Of a DNA stretch of 64,000 bases, positions 61,401 to 64,000 are shown piece by piece; position 1 is the first letter of the stretch; the number at the start of each line of letters is the position of its first letter. This DNA is from Climacteris rufus. Taxonomy: Eukaryota; Chordata; Aves; Passeriformes; Climacteridae. The notes beneath the pieces are model-generated. The model was given only the letters and a program-made list of their open reading frames with translations. It ran no database searches and had not been told where the DNA came from. The stretch spans positions 467,850 through 531,849 of the forward strand of contig VZRZ01002329.1 of assembly GCA_013398175.1 (NCBI GenBank). The letters are read 5' to 3'. The translations under genes were made by a program, and so were the position numbers.

Positions 61401-64000
61401 ACGAGGTGGTGCAAAAACTTCTCCAAACTATGCTGATTTTTTCATAAAATGTTAAAAGAGTATCTCATCTAAGAGATAACCTTCAAAAATCAAAGTATCT
61501 TTGAAAGCTTATCCTTGAAAAAGGGCAGTATGAAAGAAGTGGCAGGTTTGACAAAGGAGGTGCTGTTAAATAAGAAGACAATGAAACATGACAATGAACA
61601 GTACACACTGGAGCTACAAGGATTTGTGCTTTCTGCTCTACTACCTCCATTATTCAGATGTGGAAAGAAACTGTGGCCTTCCTGGTGTCTTCAAACAATG
61701 AAGCTCCTGTGTATTCCATTATATTAACCAAGAGTCTTATATTCTGACTATATTACGAAACAGCCTTTTGTCTTGTTCCTTTGATTTGGTTGTGGCGTTT
61801 TTCATGGTCAATATGAAAAAAACTGTGTGATCATTAATCTCCAGGTGTATTCAATACTAAAACAGTTTCAACAGCCCACATTTGGTCAGCTCACCCTTCA
61901 AGGAAGGGAACTGACTGGTCAGATTTGCAATATGGGAACTGTTTCATTTAAAATTTGAATTTCTAATATAGGCTATCATAAATGCAGGTACAATTTAAAT
62001 AACATCAGTAGAGAGACGTCTGGAATGAATCAGACCCTGGTTATTTGTTCTTCTTCTTCTCAGTACATTAGACATGAAGGTGAGAAGCTCAGTTTCTGCT
62101 TAATTGCTACTGCCTGAAGAAAAAGAATATACATCATGTCTGCATAGAGAAATACAGATCAGAGTCACTTCTATCACTGTGTCAATGGGGCGTCCCATTA
62201 TTGTGCCAGATTCTTGTATTTTCACTGTTTCTAAATACAAGACATATTTGTTTCCCAAAGGAATTACAATTGTTCAGCTCAGATTTGGTTCTGACCAACT
62301 TTCACAAACTCTGTTTTCTCTTAAATGTTGTTTTCAAAACAGATATTTAGAGATATGATCAGTGACTCTTCTCTTTGAATGTCATGACTCTCAAACACAA
62401 ATATACACATATATATTCCATTTGTTATTAATTGAAAAGCTGTTAAGAGCTCTGCATGTTATTTCTATCCTTCCAATATGTTGCCCTGATTTAAGGAAAA
62501 AAACCATGCAAGCAGCATACATCCACAGAATTTCATCAAATCAAGACAGCACAGTTTCTATGGCAACCTAATCTTGATATATATGTGAGTCTTCATTATC
62601 TGGTCTCTACTGAGTCTATTATCATTACTGCTGTATAGCAAATGTTGTGATCACTCATTTTTGTTTGGTTTCAGCTGTTTGTTAAAGACAATGTAAGTTA
62701 TATTTGACAGAAGCTACTAAAAATCCATTGATCTCAGTCCTTTATTTAGGAATATAAAACCAGTGCAATATTCCTTTTTTTTTTTTAAGGCTGTTGAGTC
62801 TCACTATGAATGATGTTCTGTATGACTGTTACTGAAGGAAAAAGGAAAGGGTGAGGGGGATAAAATCAGCACTTACCTGTGGCAGACACATCAGCAGGAC
62901 TGCTGTCTAGAGGAGTAATTGGAGATTGCTCTCCCATCTTGACTCCAGTGTCCATCTATGAGAGAAATGAAAAGTCATGAAACACCATCTCTAAAGCAGA
63001 TCACAAGCCAAACTAGAAATACACATTAACGAAAAAAGGGACAGGAAGGAAGACCAGGGGGAGAAAGAAGGGCCTGGGGAGATAAAAAAGAACTCTAGGA
63101 GAAAAAGAAAGGCATGGAGGAGGTGGTGATGGGGAGAAGGAATGGCACTGGAAAAACTCAGATCAGGGCCTCATCAAAACCTTGGGTTTTGAAAATCTTC
63201 ACAGATTAAGATAGCACAGTCTCTCTAGGCAACCTGCTTCAAAGTTTATATCCCTAATAGGAAAGAAAAATGGGCAAGAATTTTAAGTACAAATATAAGA
63301 AGACTTGAGAATCACCTGTTTTGACTTTGTGTTTGACATGGAACATTTTATTCTTCCTCCTTCTAATGCTTTATTTAGCTTTAAAAATACGATAAACTGA
63401 AAATGTTCTCTCAAAAATTGAAATAACAGTTTTAAAATCTTCTGGTTTATGGCCACCATTATTTCTTTACACTAATGGTGAGCTGTATGAAATAGAACAA
63501 TTTCTGCTTAGCCAAAAGAAAGAGGAAAAACCCCACATTCTTCTAAGATTTTTTTAAAAGCAAAAATCTCATCAGCACAGAGCAAGTGTAACTTGTGAGA
63601 TTGCACTGTACTCACAAATATGTAGTAAACAGGAAGTATTTTATCTCTCAATCATATAACTATATATATCTAATTCCAAAACTTTAGAGAAGCAGTAAAG
63701 GATAACTTGATATCTAAGAACATAGTTGATTTGTTTTCTTACCCCAAATCTACTAATTCCTCTCATCAGTGTGGTTTAATCTCCTGTTATACAACATGGT
63801 TTTTCCAAAAGTTTTGATAGTCCAAAGACTTAATGCAGGAAAACAGACAGTCATTTTCTTACTAAAATGGAAACTCAATTACAATTAGGAAAAAACAACC
63901 ATTTGCTCCCTTTATTCTAAGAAGAGTAATGATTATACTCACAGCATCTGGAGTGAATGCTGAAATGAGCTTCCCATGAGGAGATGCAAGAGGACCAAGT
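16908..64000 (-). CDS. STXBP4: STXBP4 (syntaxin-binding protein 4, Synip), 5'-truncated by window edge
   Basis: Thirteen minus-strand coding segments join in a single frame through GT-AG introns and give 401 complete codons plus a stop. The product matches STXBP4 as I remember the human protein of roughly 550 residues: the coiled-coil stretch MEMDYEEVIRLLEAEIGEL, the stretch VLDCQLRKSESARKTFEVA and the C-terminal WW domain are nearly the same. About 150 N-terminal residues, including the PDZ domain, are missing because they lie past base 64,000. In mammals the protein binds the plasma-membrane SNARE syntaxin-4 and controls insulin-dependent GLUT4 vesicle docking; the WW domain should bind proline-rich ligands. 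Order of visible parts: Ser/Pro-rich linker, EF-hand-like segment, coiled coil, variable linker, WW domain, acidic tail. No frameshift or internal stop was seen, so the gene looks functional. The span given includes introns; exons are listed separately. Confidence 0.97.
17465..17601 (+). mobile_element. CR1 LINE 3'-end fragment
   Basis: This closely matches the avian CR1 3' end: 'aaggccaggctggatgggg', 'gagcaacctgg', 'ggtgtccctgcccatggcag', then 'aggtcccttcca' and the 8-bp-type tail 'ccattctgtgattctgta'. It is truncated at the 5' side, non-coding, and antisense to STXBP4. Good conservation suggests a fairly young copy. Confidence 0.93.
26700..27075 (+). mobile_element. Older CR1 LINE 3'-region fragment with internal deletion
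   Basis: Diagnostic CR1 segments appear in order: 'ggagaggatccagtggaggg', 'tcatcaagataatgagaggg', 'ttgttcagcc', 'agaagcaatgggcacaa', 'aggtggtggaatctgtctc', then a degenerate tail ending near 'tctgggattttattctatc'. The part between 'ttgttcagcc' and 'aagcaatgggcac' is much shorter than in full-length CR1, so a deletion occurred. Antisense to STXBP4. Confidence 0.9.
30287..30344 (-). CDS. STXBP4: STXBP4 exon l, first half of WW domain
   Basis: The 58-base exon is flanked by ttag and gtgagt and isolated by introns of 13.3 and 16.2 kb. It completes Cys with exon k, then reads LPYGWEEAYTADGIKYFI and two bases of Asn. It carries the first signature Trp of the WW domain and the Tyr-Phe pair of the second strand. 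The residues are almost the same as in human. Confidence 0.97.
30575..30598. repeat. Small perfect hairpin within a gatgatac repeat cluster
   Basis: A 9-base stem (atgatactt and its complement) encloses a 6-base loop. Around it (30,543-30,620) the motif gatgatac occurs three times. It is intronic, about 230 bases upstream of exon l on the transcript. Confidence 0.75.
33024..33083. repeat. GC-rich imperfect inverted repeats
   Basis: Left arm 33,028-33,048 pairs with right arm 33,070-33,083 (ccagcaggcatccc type, with six extra bases in the left arm). A shorter pair, gtccccag at 33,024-33,031 and ctggggac at 33,048-33,055, overlaps it. GC-rich patch in an AT-rich intron. Confidence 0.6.
37960..38400. 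other. GC-rich patch with diverged tandem duplication
   Basis: This is a GC-rich island in an AT-rich intron. Two related segments, around 38,314-38,340 and 38,372-38,400, share the ctgcctc...ggtattt pattern about 58 bases apart. A 144-codon frame is open across the patch but shows no known domain. Confidence 0.4.
39710..40117 (+). mobile_element. Ancient CR1-like LINE 3'-region fragment
   Basis: A degenerate but ordered match to old amniote CR1 copies: 'ggtcttcaaatatattaaaa', 'gtcaagacaggtcgtgatgg', 'aatgaggaggatttagg', 'gggaacagttagcccacaga', and near the end 'gctggaggtccttcccagct'. It is heavily diverged and has no coding capacity. Antisense to STXBP4. Confidence 0.7.
40460..40526. repeat. 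Poly-T tract interrupted by a run of 26 Ns
   Basis: About 25 T before and 18 T after unknown bases at 40,483-40,508, most likely an assembly failure in a homopolymer. The real tract length or content is not known. Confidence 0.95.
46400..46405 (-). terminator. Candidate intronic polyadenylation signal in STXBP4
   Basis: A minus-strand AATAAA lies about 105 bases after the exon k donor. Reading through that donor gives Cys-Glu-stop within nine bases. A transcript ending here would lack the WW domain. The hexamer is visible; its use is speculative. Confidence 0.25.
46508..46641 (-). CDS. STXBP4: STXBP4 exon k, variable linker before the WW domain
   Basis: The 134-base exon is bounded by ctcttag and gtgagt. 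After completing a Ser codon it encodes DRRTTLSTKALLARLGRVGP through LGKSVRAILEVD and leaves one base for a Cys codon. The start (SERR in human) and end (KSVRALLDMDC in human) align well; the middle is Ala/Gly/Pro-rich and diverged. It precedes a 16.2-kb intron. Confidence 0.95.
46642..47747 (-). other. STXBP4: STXBP4 intron between exons j and k
   Basis: 1.1-kb phase-2 intron, AT-rich. I see no repeat or gene in it. Confidence 0.9.
47748..47797 (-). CDS. STXBP4: STXBP4 exon j, short linker
   Basis: This is a 50-base exon between ccaacag and gtaatg. It encodes VVHEILSDNSTSSTVL and leaves two bases (AG) that make a Ser codon with the first base of exon k. The SDNST core matches the human IQEVFSDNSTPLSNLSE. 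It is too short for simple ORF searches and was placed by frame, splice sites and the conserved core. Confidence 0.93.
47798..48320 (-). other. STXBP4: STXBP4 intron between exons i and j
   Basis: 0.5-kb phase-0 intron with nothing notable in it. Confidence 0.9.
48321..48437 (-). CDS. STXBP4: STXBP4 exon i, end of coiled coil
   Basis: The 117-base exon, phase 0 on both sides (tttcccag and gtaact), encodes 39 residues starting DNIQDLRKRVTVLDCQLRKS and ending KLLQFVE. It aligns without gaps to human ESVQDLKKRIMVLDCQLRKS. Leu, Val and Phe at heptad positions end the coiled coil. Confidence 0.97.
48438..50469 (-). other. STXBP4: STXBP4 intron between exons h and i
   Basis: 2.0-kb phase-0 intron of unique sequence, with nothing recognised. 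Confidence 0.9.
50470..50646 (-). CDS. STXBP4: STXBP4 exon h, main coiled-coil exon
   Basis: This is the longest and most conserved coding exon, at 177 bases with phase 0 on both sides (cacccacag and gtaagc). It encodes 59 residues, from EAKAAVEETRALRSRIHLAE through AAQRQARGMEMDYEEVIRLL to ADHAGQNK. It differs from human by only a few residues and is the strongest single evidence for the gene. It is Ala/Arg/Glu-rich with no Pro, so it should be one continuous helix; the C-terminal half of mammalian Synip is the part reported to contact syntaxin-4. Confidence 0.98.
51261..51304. repeat. 22-base tandem duplication
   Basis: Two adjacent copies of an AT-rich unit starting agtactgaata, with one mismatch between them. 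Confidence 0.85.
53361..53488 (+). mobile_element. CR1 LINE 3'-end fragment
   Basis: Contains 'aaggccaggctggatggggc', 'agagcaacctggtcc', 'gtgtccctgca', 'gggggtagaatgagatggg' and 'aaggtcttttccaacccaaa', followed by a decayed tail. Truncated at the 5' end; antisense to STXBP4; more diverged than the copy at 17,465. Confidence 0.9.
56365..56430 (-). CDS. STXBP4: STXBP4 exon g, coiled coil
   Basis: The 66-base exon, phase 0 on both sides (tttaacag and gtatgt), encodes 22 residues, EELSESVNLQKQLTEQLQVV plus KQ. Human STXBP4 has EKLLESDKQRKQLTEELQNVKQ at this place. It is Leu/Gln/Glu-rich and continues the helix of the previous exon. Confidence 0.95.
56431..57495 (-). other. STXBP4: STXBP4 intron between exons f and g
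   Basis: 1.1-kb phase-0 intron. I recognise nothing in it. Confidence 0.9.
57496..57558 (-). CDS. STXBP4: STXBP4 exon f, start of coiled coil
   Basis: The 63-base exon, with phase-0 borders (tttgcag and gtagca), encodes 21 residues, DDVEILKKERNEALKEISKL plus K. This aligns with the human DEMERLKCERDDALKEVNTLK. Hydrophobic residues at heptad spacing and dense Lys/Glu mark a coiled coil. It is exactly three heptads long. Confidence 0.95.
57559..58240 (-). other. STXBP4: STXBP4 intron between exons e and f
   Basis: 0.7-kb phase-0 intron, AT-rich, with no repeat seen. Confidence 0.9.
58241..58353 (-). CDS. STXBP4: STXBP4 exon e, second helix and Ser/Gln spacer
   Basis: The 113-base exon follows a strong polypyrimidine tract and tttcccag, and ends at gtaaaa. 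Two bases complete Asp with exon d, then FVEVSRNLLSVQSNAADDGH and 17 more residues follow, in phase 0. The first part is the exit helix of the EF-hand-like unit (human FVQVARNLF). The rest is a spacer that differs strongly from human, as expected for a poorly constrained loop before the coiled coil. Confidence 0.95.
58354..59685 (-). other. STXBP4: STXBP4 intron between exons d and e
   Basis: 1.3-kb phase-1 intron within the EF-hand-like segment. No repeat or gene seen. Confidence 0.9.
59686..59782 (-). CDS. STXBP4: STXBP4 exon d, first helix and loop of the EF-hand-like motif
   Basis: The 97-base exon is bounded by ccttccag and gtaata. It encodes 32 residues, from ALNYLGIQLTDEQQQALRQQ to DSKGTVSFG, plus one base. 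This is nearly the same as the human segment. The pattern of a Gln-rich helix followed by a short D-S-K-G-T-V-S-F loop looks like one EF-hand, but the first ligand position is Gln rather than Asp, so calcium binding is doubtful. The loop is cut by the intron within the Asp codon before FVEV. Confidence 0.95.
59783..60275 (-). other. STXBP4: STXBP4 intron between exons c and d
   Basis: 0.5-kb phase-0 intron with nothing notable. Confidence 0.9.
60276..60358 (-). CDS. STXBP4: STXBP4 exon c, linker leading into the EF-hand-like segment
   Basis: The 83-base exon is bounded by tttcctag and gtaaat. Two bases complete a Val codon with exon b, then 27 residues follow, ending NSSIRLKTEKLER in phase 0. 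The end matches the human stretch with VRFKAEKLEM, just before ALNYLGI. A second possible acceptor (cag nine to eleven bases into the exon) would remove a few residues; the first acceptor is preferred because it keeps frame with exon b. Confidence 0.9.
60359..62876 (-). other. STXBP4: STXBP4 intron between exons b and c
   Basis: 2.5-kb phase-1 intron. A 134-codon minus-strand open frame at 60,642-61,046 lies here but has no known motif and no fitting splice sites that I could see. Confidence 0.88.
62877..62955 (-). CDS. STXBP4: STXBP4 exon b, Ser/Pro-rich linker
   Basis: The 79-base exon lies between a ctctcatag acceptor and a gtaagt donor. It encodes 26 residues starting MDTGVKMGEQSPITPLDSSP and leaves one base (phase 1) for the next exon. 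The SPITP and SSP motifs make it a likely unstructured, possibly phosphorylated linker; that role is inference. It corresponds to the divergent human region between the PDZ domain and the helical part. The internal ATG at the exon start is in frame but is not the gene start. Confidence 0.85.
62956..63942 (-). other. STXBP4: STXBP4 intron between exons a and b
   Basis: 1.0-kb phase-0 intron with a purine-rich stretch at about 63,030-63,150. No repeat family recognised. Confidence 0.85.
63943..64000 (-). CDS. STXBP4: STXBP4 exon a (partial), linker after the PDZ domain
   Basis: This is the most 5' coding segment visible, and its acceptor side is cut by the window edge. The 58 bases read LGPLASPHGKLISAFTPDA after one leftover base, and end at a gtgagt donor in phase 0. 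The Ser/Pro/Gly-rich, low-complexity character fits the linker that follows the PDZ domain in human STXBP4, which has a related LxSxF segment. The call rests on the downstream exons being in frame with it and on the donor; alone it would be too short to identify. Confidence 0.82.

Overview
The window looks like nuclear DNA from a bird. It contains one recognisable vertebrate gene, STXBP4, encoded on the minus strand in short exons with GT-AG introns. It also carries copies of the CR1 retrotransposon, including the typical avian 3' tail of short ATTCTGTG-type repeats. Interspersed repeats are otherwise sparse, and GC-rich patches sit in AT-rich DNA. CR1 also occurs in crocodilians and turtles, so 'bird' is an inference, and I cannot name a species.

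Layout. Bases 1-220 are a CpG-dense segment cut by the window edge. It is either the CpG island of the next gene or the GC-rich 3' end of a plus-strand transcript. About 220-16,300 is intergenic. It holds GC-rich patches, a 50-bp minisatellite at 14,671-14,870, a small GT microsatellite and several AT-rich blocks that may be conserved non-coding DNA, but no exon I could recognise. About 16,300-64,000 is STXBP4 on the minus strand. I could place thirteen coding segments with consistent reading frame across all twelve splice junctions. They run from the region just after the PDZ domain (right edge) to the stop codon at 16,908. Together they encode 401 complete codons plus the stop. The start codon and the PDZ exons lie beyond base 64,000.

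The protein. From N to C the visible part has a Ser/Pro-rich linker, an EF-hand-like helix-loop-helix, a long coiled coil over six exons, a variable linker, and a C-terminal WW domain split over two exons separated by a 13.3-kb intron. In mammals STXBP4 (Synip) binds syntaxin-4 and restrains insulin-regulated GLUT4 vesicle docking; it has also been linked to stability of the p63 transcription factor. The coiled-coil exons are clustered at 46.5-64 kb. The two WW exons sit alone in about 30 kb of intron, and read-through after the exon at 46,508 gives an immediate stop followed by a nearby AATAAA, which suggests a possible WW-less isoform.

I found no convincing new system such as an unusual gene cluster, an intact mobile element or a CRISPR array. 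The points most worth checking are the possible intronic polyadenylation isoform, the frame-neutral coiled-coil exons, the nature of the left edge, the higher-order minisatellite, and the uniform antisense orientation of the CR1 copies.
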